DNA of 64,000 nt from Alphaproteobacteria bacterium (GTDB lineage: Bacteria; Pseudomonadota; Alphaproteobacteria; DSM-16000; Inquilinaceae): contig JANQIX010000031.1 in assembly GCA_028281925.1 (NCBI GenBank), positions 1 to 64,000 of the forward strand, in the 5' to 3' direction. The notes under the pieces were generated by a model. It saw nothing but the letters and a program-made list of their open reading frames with translations, did not search any database and was not told the origin of the DNA. This document shows positions 40,704 through 49,462 of this stretch, one piece after another. A program made the position numbers and the translations under genes. Positions within the stretch are counted from its first letter, which is position 1. The number at the start of each line of letters is the position of its first letter.

Positions 40704-41069
40704 TCAATCCTGAGGGCTGATACCCAGCTCGCGCTGCCGCTTCTTGGAAAGTCCAAGCGTGACGATGTGATGGGATTGCCGCAGATACTCCCGCAGCTCC
40801 TCATTTGACAGCCCCGGCTCCGCGAAATGCTGGATCCACGTCATGCCCCGCGACGCGAGATATGGCGCCGGCCGCAAGCCCGGCTGATCCTTCAGGATCT
40901 CGAACGACAGGTTCGTCACCTTGAAGGTGAAGGCCGGAGCCCCGACGCCCCAGCCGCCAATAGCGAAGACCTTCCCGCCGACCTTCCAGACATGCGCCCC
41001 ACCCCATTGGACGACATAGGTAGTCGCCGGTAAGTTACGGCAGAAGGCGTTGAACTCGTCGTACGTCAT
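40704..41069 (-). CDS. MmcQ/YjbR family protein
   Basis: 121 residues from the ATG at 41069. MTYDEFNAFCRNLPATTYVVQWGG, then HVWKVGGKVFAIGG and APYLASRGMTWIQHF are typical of the YjbR-like fold, a small DNA-binding-like domain of unknown physiological role. The end KKRQRELGI also fits. The frame is open 43 codons upstream but without a family match. Near a hypothetical gene on the same strand, 56 bases away. Confidence 0.85.
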   Translation of the reverse strand: MTYDEFNAFCRNLPATTYVVQWGGAHVWKVGGKVFAIGGWGVGAPAFTFKVTNLSFEILKDQPGLRPAPYLASRGMTWIQHFAEPGLSNEELREYLRQSHHIVTLGLSKKRQRELGISPQD

Positions 41070-41125
41070 GTGAGCGCGCTGCGATTCGGGGGACGTAGTA
41101 CTTAGTCCACTAGCCCTCGAACCCC

Positions 41126-41575
41126 TTAAGCGGGTTGATCCTGACGGAATTCCATGCATGCGCTGCCGCGCTTGAACATCCAATCGGAAGCGAAACATTC
41201 AAAGGTTTCGTCACGGAGATAGAAAAGGAAGTGCCGATCCTGTGATGTTGGTTGGCTCAGTATTTGCCAATCGGTAGGAAGTGGTTGTAGTTCATCGTTC
41301 CCCAGCAGCTCATAAAATTCCCCCCATTTTGGAGCGGTCTTGCTGTATCGACACTGGCCAGCATACCAGCCGTGGTCATTGGTCGCTCCGAGCCTCCACA
41401 TCGAGCAGTGTTCGAAAATCAAGCAGCCCTCTTGGCCCTCGTAGGCCTCATAAGCCCAGGGATTGAGAAGGAAGGTCAGTTGGACCCCAGTCTCCCTGAC
41501 AGTAACCTCTGGCTCAGGGGCATTCGGCTCGGCATTCCAATCAATATTGAGATGCTTGAAGGTTAGGCTCGACAT
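41126..41575 (-). CDS. hypothetical protein, AT-richer than surroundings
   Basis: 149 residues from the ATG at 41575 (MSSLTFKHLNIDWNAEPN); a TTG at 41653 would extend it. I do not recognise a family. It is soluble, acidic and rich in aromatics (LLNPWAYEAYEGQEG, WYAGQCRYSKTAPKWGEFYELLG, DRHFLFYLRDETFECFA), with four cysteines. The DNA just upstream is clearly AT-richer than the rest of the window (26 of 60 bases are G or C at 41581-41640), which hints at transfer. Nothing links it to its neighbours. Confidence 0.6.
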   Translation of the reverse strand: MSSLTFKHLNIDWNAEPNAPEPEVTVRETGVQLTFLLNPWAYEAYEGQEGCLIFEHCSMWRLGATNDHGWYAGQCRYSKTAPKWGEFYELLGNDELQPLPTDWQILSQPTSQDRHFLFYLRDETFECFASDWMFKRGSACMEFRQDQPA

Positions 41576-41777
41576 GACTTCATCATGACCAATTTCATTC
41601 AGAAACCAAAGCCCACTCAAGAAGATTTCTAAATCCAGCGAGATCTGTTTCAAGCTCTCTATAGGTCGACATTACTTGGCTGGCTTTGAGTGGTGTATCA
41701 CCGAGCCTCGGAATAAATGGTGTGCACAAGGCCACCGGATCCCGAGGCCGGCCGCAATCGGTGCCGTCGAGCGCGCC

Positions 41778-42242
41778 CTAGTTGCGGGACGGATAGTATC
41801 CCTCCAGGCATATGATGTAGTTGATCGCGGTGGAGGGCTGCATGGCGCTGATCTGGGCCGGGGACGCGACCGAGGCGCCGGAGCCCTCTGCCGCTTGGCC
41901 GGGGCGTGGCGTGGTCCATTCGTCGCCCGTCATTGTACCCAATGGCATGGTGTTCAGTCCCGGCCCCTGACCGGAACCGATAGCGACCCGGCCGCGCATG
42001 TCAGGTAGCGCGAAGGTCGTACGCCCATTGCCGCCATACGTCGTTCCGATAATGGAGAACAGAGCTTGGTAGTCGGCGACTGGGAGCTCCTGCCCATGCG
42101 CCAAGGCGTAGCCTCGCGGCGCGTAATTCCCGACGAACATCTTCATTTCGCCAATGAAACACTCTTGCGCCATGGCCGGCATGGTCGCCGACAGCGCGGC
42201 AAGCGACACACAGGCACCGGCCGCAGTCTTCCAGATCGTCAT
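41778..42242 (-). CDS. secreted phage-tail-collar domain protein
   Basis: 154 residues from the ATG at 42242 (GAGGAG upstream). A signal peptide (~1-26, ending TMPAMAQ) precedes a tail-collar domain: IGEMKMFVGNYAPRGYALAHGQELP, then LFSIIGTTYGGNGRTTFALPDMRGRVAIGSG (LPDMRGR core), and the C-terminal INYIICLEGYYP. Collar domains of this microcystin-dependent-protein type normally occur in tail fibres; a version with an export signal suggests a surface or secreted adhesin-like use. No other phage gene is nearby. It lies upstream of, but apart from, the ABC permease gene. Confidence 0.85.
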   Translation of the reverse strand: MTIWKTAAGACVSLAALSATMPAMAQECFIGEMKMFVGNYAPRGYALAHGQELPVADYQALFSIIGTTYGGNGRTTFALPDMRGRVAIGSGQGPGLNTMPLGTMTGDEWTTPRPGQAAEGSGASVASPAQISAMQPSTAINYIICLEGYYPSRN

Positions 42243-42302
42243 TGTGGCTTGGCTCCTCGTTCGAGGGGGGATCCCCCGTTGTGCCAACCCCGATCCGGGT
42301 TG

Positions 42303-44327
42303 TCACCGCATCCGCCACGCCTGCGTCCGGCCCAGCACGCGATTGGCGAAGATGTGGTGAAGGATACGCACACCGGCGTTCGTGTAGAAGATCATCATGC
42401 CCATGGCGGCGGCAGGCGCGATGTCGCCCGCATCGTCCATGTTGAGCACCGCGACCGAGGCCAGCGTGGTCGACGGGCTGTAGAGGAAGACCACCGCCGA
42501 CACCGTCGTCATGGCGTTGACGAACAGGTAGATCCAGATCTCGGACATGGCCGGTAGGCAGACCGGCATCGAGACGCGCGAGAAGGTGCGCCAGAAAGGC
42601 TGCTTCAGCGACGCGGCCACGGCCTCGAATTCCGGGTCCATCTGCTTCAGCGCCGTTGCGGCCGTCAGGTGAGAGACGGTGTAGAGATGGGTGATCGTGC
42701 AGATCACCAGGATCGCCATGGTCCCGTAGAGGAAATTGAACGGGTTGGCCGGGTCGTTGAAGAAGAAGATATAGGCCAAGCCCAGCACCATGCCGGGCAC
42801 GGCCATGGGCATCATGGCAAAGAGCTGAAAGATGCTGCGGCCCTTGGTGAAGCCGTTGCCCTTTTCCACCAGATAGGCGCCGAAGAAGATCAGGAACGTG
42901 CCGATGAACGCTGTGTAGAGCGCCATGCGGATGGAGTTGCCGTAGGAAGCCCAGCCGCCGCCGTCCATCTGGTTGAAGGCGAAGTTGCGCAGGCTGAGCG
43001 ACAGGTCGTACGGCCAGAACTGGAAGACGGCTGCAAGCTGGCACATCAGCAGGATGCCGAGGATGAACAGCCCGACCACCGAGCAGATGCCGAGGAATGT
43101 CAGGTCGCGCTGGCGGTGCGGCTTGGGCTGATACGGCACGGCCCGAGCCGAGAGCAGGGCCACCTGCCGGCGCGTCACCATGCGGTCGACGGTGAAGGCC
43201 ACGATGGCCGGCACCAGCAGGATCATCGACACCACCGCGCCCATCTGGAAGTTCTGCTGGCCGATCACCTGGCGGTAGATGTCGAGCGCCAGCACGTTGT
43301 ACTGGCCGCCCACCACCTTGGGCACGCCGAAATCCGTGATCACCAGCGTGAAGACCACGAAGAAGGCCGAGATCAGGCCGTACCGGGCACCCGGCAAGGT
43401 CACGGTCAGGAAGGTGCGCAGCGGCGAGGCACGCAACGCCGTCGCGGCCTCATAGAGGCGCGCATCGGTGACAGACAGCGCCACGAGGAGGATCAGCACG
43501 GCGTGCGGAAAGGCGAAGAACGCGCTGGCCATGACGATGCCGATGGGGCCGTAGATCGACTCCCCCATCAACAGCGGCGTCAGGATCCCCTGATTGCCGA
43601 ACAGATAGACCAAGCCGATTGCCGGCAGGAGCGACGGCACCAGGATCGGCACCATGGCGATGGTCTTGAACACCGGCCGTAGCGGCATCAGCGTCCGCGT
43701 CAGGCCGTAGGCATAGGCGAAGGCGAGCGGGATGACGATGCCGGTGGTGATCAGCGCGATCGTGAGGCTGTTGACGATCGAGACGCGCAGCGCAGGTGTC
43801 GCAAAATAGTGGTCGAAATTGCCGAGGCCATAGCTCCGGGCCGGGCGGATCTGCACCCTCGCGAACTCCCGGCGGTCGACCTCGATCCACGCGTCACTGT
43901 CGCTCAGATCGCCCGCATGCAGGATCAGGCCCTTTTCCGGCGACAGGTCGCGCAGCCGGAACTGCTCGATATCCTGGCGCGCGCCACGCGGGATGATCTG
44001 TGCCGGCTGTTCGCGCGTGCGCTCCGATGCGCGCAGGCCGTGATTGACCTCGTAGTCCGACCGTTCCACCCAGTCCGCGAGGGTTGCGCGCTCGACCCAA
44101 GCCCCGTCGCGGAAGAACTCCACCTCCACCTGATCGAGGGTGAAGTGGTAGGTCTGGACGGACTTCGTCAGCACCAGCGCCAACGGCAGGATGAGCGCGA
44201 AGGCGAGGTAGACGATGATCACCACGATCAGCCCACGCATCGAATAGTCGTCGCGGCTGAGCTTCGACTTGATCGGTTTGGCGGGCGCCGTCGCCCCGGC
44301 CCCGTATGCCGCCTCCACCGTGGCCAT
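42303..44327 (-). CDS. 2-aminoethylphosphonate-type ABC transporter permease (fused double permease)
   Basis: 674 residues from the ATG at 44327, four bases after the ATPase stop. Two binding-protein-dependent permease domains in one chain, each with about six helices and an EAA loop (YEAATALRASPLRTFLTVTLPGA and FEAVAASLKQPFWRTFSRVSMP, cores AATALRAS and VAASLKQ). A ~130-residue extracytoplasmic insert follows the first helix. Pairs with the ATPase and binding protein upstream. The layout is that of the putative AEP transporters; Fe(III)-type transporters share the fold, so the ligand is inferred mainly from the binding protein. Confidence 0.9.
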   Translation of the reverse strand: MATVEAAYGAGATAPAKPIKSKLSRDDYSMRGLIVVIIVYLAFALILPLALVLTKSVQTYHFTLDQVEVEFFRDGAWVERATLADWVERSDYEVNHGLRASERTREQPAQIIPRGARQDIEQFRLRDLSPEKGLILHAGDLSDSDAWIEVDRREFARVQIRPARSYGLGNFDHYFATPALRVSIVNSLTIALITTGIVIPLAFAYAYGLTRTLMPLRPVFKTIAMVPILVPSLLPAIGLVYLFGNQGILTPLLMGESIYGPIGIVMASAFFAFPHAVLILLVALSVTDARLYEAATALRASPLRTFLTVTLPGARYGLISAFFVVFTLVITDFGVPKVVGGQYNVLALDIYRQVIGQQNFQMGAVVSMILLVPAIVAFTVDRMVTRRQVALLSARAVPYQPKPHRQRDLTFLGICSVVGLFILGILLMCQLAAVFQFWPYDLSLSLRNFAFNQMDGGGWASYGNSIRMALYTAFIGTFLIFFGAYLVEKGNGFTKGRSIFQLFAMMPMAVPGMVLGLAYIFFFNDPANPFNFLYGTMAILVICTITHLYTVSHLTAATALKQMDPEFEAVAASLKQPFWRTFSRVSMPVCLPAMSEIWIYLFVNAMTTVSAVVFLYSPSTTLASVAVLNMDDAGDIAPAAAMGMMIFYTNAGVRILHHIFANRVLGRTQAWRMR

Positions 44328-44331
44328 GGCG

Positions 44332-45411
44332 CTAGTCCTTCGGATAGACGTGCAGACGGTTGGCCGGAAGGGCCACGGGGATCTTCGCACCGATGTCGAG
44401 GTTAAGCCGGCGCATCAGGTTGGCCGAGATATCGGCGCGCAGCGTCACCTCGCCGATGGCCTCCCCGCCGACATAGGCCCGCACGAACGAGCCGAGGAAT
44501 TCCAGATCGCGGATCTCGCCGACGAAGTGGTTCTTGTCGCGGGTACCGGCCTCGGTCAGTACGATGTCTTCCAGCCGGATCGCCATAGTGGCGGCGGCCG
44601 GCGTGGCGGCGCCATCGGTCTCGCACTCGCAGCACAGGTCCGGGCCCACGCGGATCTCGCCGCGCGCGACGATGTCGGCCGGGACGAAGTTCATCTCGCC
44701 GATGAAGTCGGCAACGAAGGCGGTCGCCGGGCTGCTGTAGACCTCATGCGGCGTGCCCACTTGCTCGATCACGCCGACATTCATCACCACGATGCGGTCG
44801 GCCATTGCCAAGGCCTCTTCCTGGTCGTGGGTCACCATGATCGTGGTCACGCCCAGCCGCCGCTGCAGCGCCTTGATCTCCAGGCGCAGGTGCTGCCGCA
44901 CCTTGGCGTCGAGCGCCGACAGGGGCTCGTCCAGCAAAAGCAGGCCGGGCTCCGTCGCCAGGGCCCGGGACAGGGCGACGCGTTGCTGCTGACCGCCGGA
45001 AAGCTGGGCCGGATACTTGTCGCCCTGGTCCGCAAGACCGACGGTGTCCAGAAGCGACCGCACCCGCTCGCGGATATCCTGCCGCTTCAGTCCGCGGCCG
45101 TGCAGCCCGTAGGCGACGTTTTCGTTGATCGTGAGGTTGGGAAACAGGGCGTAAGACTGGAAGACGATGCCGAAATCCCGCATCGACGCCGGCAGGGCGG
45201 AGATGTCGCGTCCACCCTGATGGATCGTGCCTTCCGACTGGATGTCCAGCCCGGCAATGGCGCGCAAAAGCGTGGTCTTGCCGCAGCCCGATGGCCCGAG
45301 AAAGCAGACGAACTCGCCGCGGTCCACGTCCAGCGAGACATCGCGCAAGGCCGTGAAGCTGCCGAAGCGTTTGGTGACGTTGGCGACGCGCAGATAGGGC
45401 TGCTCGCTCAT
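44332..45411 (-). CDS. ABC transporter ATP-binding protein, AEP-type (PhnT-like)
   Basis: 359 residues. Walker A GPSGCGKTT (39-47), Q-loop FQSYALFPNLT, signature LSGGQQQR (137-144), Walker B LLLLDEP (157-163), H-loop VTHDQEEAL. The C-terminal ~120 residues form the TOBE-type domain, with an unusual CCECE cysteine cluster. Energises phosphonate import with the fused permease. ATG at 45411, preceded by GGGAGGGCGAGAG. Separated from the binding-protein gene by a 70-base gap containing a strong hairpin. Confidence 0.93.
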   Translation of the reverse strand: MSEQPYLRVANVTKRFGSFTALRDVSLDVDRGEFVCFLGPSGCGKTTLLRAIAGLDIQSEGTIHQGGRDISALPASMRDFGIVFQSYALFPNLTINENVAYGLHGRGLKRQDIRERVRSLLDTVGLADQGDKYPAQLSGGQQQRVALSRALATEPGLLLLDEPLSALDAKVRQHLRLEIKALQRRLGVTTIMVTHDQEEALAMADRIVVMNVGVIEQVGTPHEVYSSPATAFVADFIGEMNFVPADIVARGEIRVGPDLCCECETDGAATPAAATMAIRLEDIVLTEAGTRDKNHFVGEIRDLEFLGSFVRAYVGGEAIGEVTLRADISANLMRRLNLDIGAKIPVALPANRLHVYPKD

Positions 45412-45432
45412 CTCTCGCCCTCCCAGGGCAAT

Positions 45433-45474
45433 GGAACGGCGGCGGGTCTGTGCCCGCCGCCGCCTTCCCGTTCC
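45433..45474 (-). repeat. nested inverted repeats after the AEP binding-protein gene
   Basis: Inner 9-bp perfect stem GGCGGCGGG / CCCGCCGCC (45438-45446, 45453-45461) with a 6-base loop, and an outer GGAACGG / CCGTTCC pair (45433-45439, 45468-45474). It starts just past the binding-protein stop, before the ATPase gene. No T-tract; likely limits downstream expression or protects the upstream mRNA. Confidence 0.7.
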
Positions 45475-45481
45475 GTCCGGC

Positions 45482-46498
45482 TCAGTTCTGCGGTTCGGAC
45501 TTGGAGTCGTAGCGCTCCTGCCACTCGCTCAGGATGCGCTCGCGGTTCGTTGCCGCCCAGAGGAAGTCGCTGTCGATCATCGCCTCCAGCGCGTTCTCCG
45601 GATAGTGCTCGACCGGCTGCGCCAGTTCCGGCACGGCGAGAACGGCATAGCCGACATTGTACTCGCGCATCGCCTCGTCGGAGATGGCGAAGTCCATCAG
45701 CCGCTCGGCCTCTTCCTGGAAGTCCGTGCCGGCGACGATGGCAGCCGCTTCCATGTCCCAGCCCACGCCTTCGGAGGCGAGTACCAGCTCAAGCGGCGCG
45801 CCTTCCGCGATCGACCGTGCGCCACGGAACGCGAAAGAGATGCCGATCGAGACCTCGCCGCGGCCGGCGTCGCGGCACGGCTTGGAGCCGGAATGGGTGT
45901 AATAGCGGATGTTCTGGTGCAGCCGGTCCATATAGTCCCAGCCGCCCTCTTCCCCGAACATCTGCAGCCAGGATGAGACATCGAGGAAGCCGGTGCCCGA
46001 GGAATTCGGGTTCGGCATGGCCACGTGGTTCTCATAGACCGGATCGGTCAGGTCTTCCCAGCTGGCGGGCATGGGTAGGCCGTGGCGCTCCGCCTCCACG
46101 GTGTTGACGCAGATGGCGGCGATCCACGCATCCAGCCCGACCCAGGCCGGCGGGTCCGCCTCGTCGCGGAAGCGCGGGTCCAGCCGCTCTAGTCCCGCCG
46201 GCGCGTAGGCCTCCAGCATGCCCTCGCTGTCCATCAGCAACAGCGACGTGGCCGCCAAGCCCCAAACAACGTCGGCCTGTGGGTTGTCGCGCTCGGCCAG
46301 CAGGCGGGCCGTGATGATGCCCGTGGAGTCGCGCACCCATTCAATTTCGATGTCGGGGTTGGATGCCTCGAAGGCCTCCTTGAACCGTTGCAGATCGTCG
46401 GCCTCGAAGGCGGTGTAGACCGTCAAGGTCGTCTGGGCATTGGCCTGTGCGGCCGCAAGCGCGATCAGCGCAGCCGCAGGCAGGGTCAGGATCCGCAT
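45482..46498 (-). CDS. putative 2-aminoethylphosphonate ABC transporter substrate-binding protein (PhnS-like)
   Basis: 338 residues from the ATG at 46498 (GGAGG upstream). Signal peptide ~1-21 (AAQANA). The mature sequence matches the putative AEP-binding family closely: LTVYTAFEADDL, then IEWVRDSTGIITARLLAE, ADVVWGLAATS, MPNPNSSGTGFLDVSSWLQMFGEE (NPNSSGTGF core) and YTHSGSKPCRDAG. Binds a small phosphonate in the periplasm. First gene of the three-gene transporter; no phnW, phnX or other phosphonate-degrading gene lies in the window. Divergent from a threonine-dehydratase-like gene. Confidence 0.88.
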   Translation of the reverse strand: MRILTLPAAALIALAAAQANAQTTLTVYTAFEADDLQRFKEAFEASNPDIEIEWVRDSTGIITARLLAERDNPQADVVWGLAATSLLLMDSEGMLEAYAPAGLERLDPRFRDEADPPAWVGLDAWIAAICVNTVEAERHGLPMPASWEDLTDPVYENHVAMPNPNSSGTGFLDVSSWLQMFGEEGGWDYMDRLHQNIRYYTHSGSKPCRDAGRGEVSIGISFAFRGARSIAEGAPLELVLASEGVGWDMEAAAIVAGTDFQEEAERLMDFAISDEAMREYNVGYAVLAVPELAQPVEHYPENALEAMIDSDFLWAATNRERILSEWQERYDSKSEPQN

Positions 46499-46730
46499 GG
46501 GGGGTGGCCTCCATAGTATCGGTCTTGGTGATGGCGACAGGGGCATTGCGCGAATGGCGTGCCGCGCCGTCGCATTGGCAAAGTCACTGTACAGATGCCT
46601 CTTTGCGGTTTGATGACGGCCGCTCCTCGAACCGCACTTGGCTTCGCAGCGATGAGCATTGCATGGGCATTAGGTTCCGCTGAGGTGTTCCGCCTAAGGT
46701 GGACGGACCGCACCGCTGGAGACTGCAGGT

Positions 46731-47687
46731 ATGGCACGGCTAAGCCTGACTCGGATCGAAGACGCCGTCTCCAGAATTTCAGGCGTGTTCCTGAACACGC
46801 CCCAGTTCGAGATCGCGTCGCTGAACCGGGCCTTGGGCTGCCGCGTCATCTTGAAGGTGGAGACGATGAACCCCATCCGCTGCTTCAAGGGACGGGGAAC
46901 GGACTTGGTCGTGGCCCATCTGGCAGACGGCGATGGTCCGAAATCCGCCATCTGCGCCAGCGCCGGCAATCTCGGCCAGGGCCTGGCCTTCAGCGGCCGG
47001 CGGCGGGGTATAGAGCCCATCGTCGTCGCGTCCGCGGCCGCCAATGCGATGAAGCTTGAGCGCATCGGGGGCCTGGGCGCGGCGATCCATCTGGTCGACG
47101 GCGATTTCGAGATGGCCCGGCAGACCGCCAGAGATATGGCCGCGGCGGACCGCCTCTTCCTGGTGGAAGACAGTGAGAACCTGGACACCTGCGAAGGTGC
47201 GGGCACGATCGGGCTGGAGCTGCTGCGGGACCCCGAACCGATCGACGTGGTGCTGGTCGCGCTGGGCGGCGGCGCCATGGCCACCGGTATCGGCCATGTC
47301 GTCAAATCGCTGGCTCCGGAGGTGCAGGTGATTACGGTTCAGCCAGCGGGCGCGCCCGCCATGACCCTGTCCTGGCGCGCAGGCCAGGTGATCGTGACCG
47401 ACACCATGGACACCATCGCCGACGGCGTCGCCGGCCGATGCCCGATCCCGGAGGTGCTGGCGGACCTGCTGGAGATCGCGGACGACGCCGTGCTGGTGGG
47501 CGAAGAGAGCATCATCGCCGGCATGCGCCTGCTCTACGACAAGGCCGGCCTCGTGGTCGAACCCTCCGCAGCGCTGGGCATCGCGGCTATTCTGGAGGCG
47601 CTTGGCCGTTTCGCCGGCAAGCGGGTTGCCACCATCATCTGCGGTGGCAATGTGGTGCCTGACGATTTCCGAAGATGGGTTCCTTAA
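46731..47687 (+). CDS. PLP-dependent threonine/serine dehydratase-like enzyme
   Basis: 318 residues, without the C-terminal ACT regulatory domain of biosynthetic IlvA. Fold type II signatures: the PLP lysine K53 in MNPIRCFKGRGTD, SAGNLGQG (77-84) for substrate carboxylate binding, GGGAMATGI for phosphate binding and the final IICGGN. The usual SFK-x-RGA appears as CFKGRGT, and the Asn of S-x-GN is kept. Should be an ammonia-lyase, racemase or related enzyme for a small amino acid; exact substrate open. Divergent from the AEP transporter across 232 bases, so they may share regulation. Confidence 0.82.
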   Translation: MARLSLTRIEDAVSRISGVFLNTPQFEIASLNRALGCRVILKVETMNPIRCFKGRGTDLVVAHLADGDGPKSAICASAGNLGQGLAFSGRRRGIEPIVVASAAANAMKLERIGGLGAAIHLVDGDFEMARQTARDMAAADRLFLVEDSENLDTCEGAGTIGLELLRDPEPIDVVLVALGGGAMATGIGHVVKSLAPEVQVITVQPAGAPAMTLSWRAGQVIVTDTMDTIADGVAGRCPIPEVLADLLEIADDAVLVGEESIIAGMRLLYDKAGLVVEPSAALGIAAILEALGRFAGKRVATIICGGNVVPDDFRRWVP

Positions 47688-48072
47688 CCGAGTGCATAGA
47701 ACGAGGCTCTTGATCGCTTGATCGGTCGCGCACATTCGCGGGTTGGACCGACGCCTCCCTGCATGATCTGTCCCCCGCGCGTGCTCTGATGCCGGGAGCG
47801 GATCGCGCGGCTGCGGATGGCCCTTGCCGAATGGCCGTTGACAGCCCGGCGATTTCCAGCATCTTAGATACATGAGCAAGGTGATCCGCCCCAGCCTGCG
47901 ACGACGACGTGGCCGCCCGTTTGGGCGCGCGGCTGCGTGAGGCTGCCCGGACCGATCCCGCGAGCGTTCTTCTTCCCCACCCCGTAAATTCCGCGCGGAC
48001 GTCCTGGAAGCGGCTCGGCCGGTGCCCCAGAGCCCCAGCCCCCGACTTCGTTTGAGGACACGTCAGCGCACC
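47688..48072. other. 385-base stretch without a supported gene
   Basis: No convincing coding sequence or RNA is seen. Short open frames on both strands are Arg/Ala/Pro-rich GC artefacts. TGAGGA near the right end serves as ribosome binding site of the following acetyltransferase gene. Confidence 0.5.
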
Positions 48073-48612
48073 ATGTTCGAGATCACCACCGAAAGGCCCG
48101 AAGACGGCCCCGCCATTGAAGACCTGCTGGACCAGGCCTTCGGGTACGACCGCCATGCCAAGACGTCGTACCGGTACCGGCGCGGGCGCGCACCGGTCCG
48201 CAGCCTCAGCCTCGTGGCGCGGGGGCCGCTGGGGCTGGTGGGGTCCATCCGCTATTGGCCCGTCGAGATCGGGCATGGCGGCGCGCCGGCGCTGCTGTTG
48301 GGGCCGCTGGCCATTCATCCTGCCCATCAGGGCGTCGGGATCGGCCGGGGGCTGGTCTATCAGAGCCTGGACATGGCGTGGTGGGCCCGTCATCGACTGG
48401 TACTGCTGGTCGGTGACCTTCGCTATTACGGCCGCATGGGGTTCCGGCCGGCCTCACCCTTCGGCATCGCCATGTCGGATGAGCAGCCGGAACGCCTGCT
48501 GGCCGTCGAGCTGCAGCCAGGCGCGCTGGCCGAAGCTGAAGGCCCGGTACTGCCCTGGACCGGCGGGCCCGGTGGCAGTGCGCGTCGCAGCCTGCGGGTC
48601 GCAGCAGAGTAG
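48073..48612 (+). CDS. GNAT family N-acetyltransferase
   Basis: 179 residues from the ATG at 48073. MFEITTERPEDGPAIEDLLDQAF is the first strand-helix of the fold; LLLGPLAIHPAHQGVGIGRGLV contains the acetyl-CoA pyrophosphate loop (Q-G-V-G-I-G-R-G), and LLVGDLRYYGRMGFRPA the C-terminal YYGRMGF landmark of YhbS-like members. Acetyl acceptor unknown. Not obviously in an operon. Confidence 0.88.
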   Translation: MFEITTERPEDGPAIEDLLDQAFGYDRHAKTSYRYRRGRAPVRSLSLVARGPLGLVGSIRYWPVEIGHGGAPALLLGPLAIHPAHQGVGIGRGLVYQSLDMAWWARHRLVLLVGDLRYYGRMGFRPASPFGIAMSDEQPERLLAVELQPGALAEAEGPVLPWTGGPGGSARRSLRVAAE

Positions 48613-48878
48613 CTTGGACGTGGCCGCCGTCTCCGTCGGGACGGCATCGGATTAGATTTTCGCGATGCCGGCGCGACGGAATACCGAACGTCGCGCGTGC
48701 AAGTGTCAGATCGGTCCATGGGCACGATCCGCCAAAGGCACCTCGCCAGCGGATCTCAGGGGCCACCTCCTCAGAGCAACCCCGACCGATCGAGGCACGC
48801 CGCGCCGATGCGCGGGCGGGGCTCGCGGGCTCGCCACGCAAGGAAACTTAAGAGCCCGAAGCGAAAGGCAGGACAATC

Positions 48879-49418
48879 ATGCGCAGGGCAATCCGATTGA
48901 GCCTCACGGCGATTGCGCTGGCAACCATCAGTTCCGCAGCACTGGCGCAGCGCGGCGTCGGCGATGACGAGGGGATCGTACGATCCGGCGTCGCCGTAGA
49001 GCCCGCCGCCGTCACCGGCACCATCGTCGAGGTCATGCAGACCACCTGCGAGGCCACGACGGGACGGTCGCCCATCGGCGTCCACCTGATGGTCGAGACG
49101 ACGAACGGCGAGAGCGTGAACCTGCATCTCGGCCCGCTGGCCGCGATGGACGAGGTGCTCCCGGCCCTCCAGGCGGGTGACGGCATCGAAGCTGCGGCTT
49201 TCCGTACCGAGGCCATGGCGGACGGTCACTACGTGGCCAGGACGCTGACTATCGGCGATGACACCGTCACGCTGCGCGGCGACGACCTGCGGCCCGTCTG
49301 GGCCGGTGCCGGCCGCACGATGGCCAGAGGGCCCGGCTTGGGCGGTGGACAGGGATCCGGCATGCCCCGCGGGCAGGGTGGCGGCCAGGGCCTCGGTCTA
49401 GGCCCCTGTCAGTGGTAG
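48879..49418 (+). CDS. secreted protein of unknown function with Gly-rich tail
   Basis: 179 residues from the ATG at 48879 (AGGCAGGAC upstream). Signal peptide 1-23 (SSAALAQ). The middle part (~45-135) is a small beta-rich domain: GTIVEVMQTTCEATTG, VHLMVETTNGESVNLHLGP, AFRTEAMADGHYVARTLTIGDD. It may be an OB-like fold, but I do not recognise the family. The last 35 residues are Gly/Gln/Met-rich. Convergent with another secreted protein, sharing a hairpin that contains both stop codons. Confidence 0.65.
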   Translation: MRRAIRLSLTAIALATISSAALAQRGVGDDEGIVRSGVAVEPAAVTGTIVEVMQTTCEATTGRSPIGVHLMVETTNGESVNLHLGPLAAMDEVLPALQAGDGIEAAAFRTEAMADGHYVARTLTIGDDTVTLRGDDLRPVWAGAGRTMARGPGLGGGQGSGMPRGQGGGQGLGLGPCQW

Positions 49419-49462
49419 GGTCGACAGGCGCCGTCTCGCGTCTTGCAGGCGGCGCCCCTACC
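49414..49462. terminator. hairpin over the convergent stops of two secreted-protein genes
   Basis: Outer stem GGTAGGG / CCCTACC (49414-49420, 49456-49462) plus an inner GGCGCC pair (49427-49432, 49451-49456). Both TAG stops (49416-49418 plus, 49460-49458 minus) lie in the outer stem. Symmetric, so a bidirectional transcript end is likely. Confidence 0.55.

Noticed and set aside
40508..40720. 70-codon plus-strand frame between the PAS and YjbR genes
   Set aside because: No ribosome binding site, no family resemblance, and it runs into the 3' end of the YjbR gene.
42266..42277. Palindrome GGGGGATCCCCC upstream of the ABC permease 3' end
   Set aside because: Only a two-base centre, so it is not a good hairpin, and no protein-binding context is evident; it may be chance in GC-rich DNA.
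42669..43682. Plus-strand frame of 337 codons rich in His, Glu and Asp, opposite the ABC permease
   Set aside because: It reads transmembrane codons of the permease in antisense; the charged composition follows from that.
47635..48393. Minus-strand frame of 252 codons across the gap before the acetyltransferase gene
   Set aside because: It overlaps the acetyltransferase antisense, has no start signal and no recognisable domain; a short stretch looked vaguely like a transposase but was not convincing.
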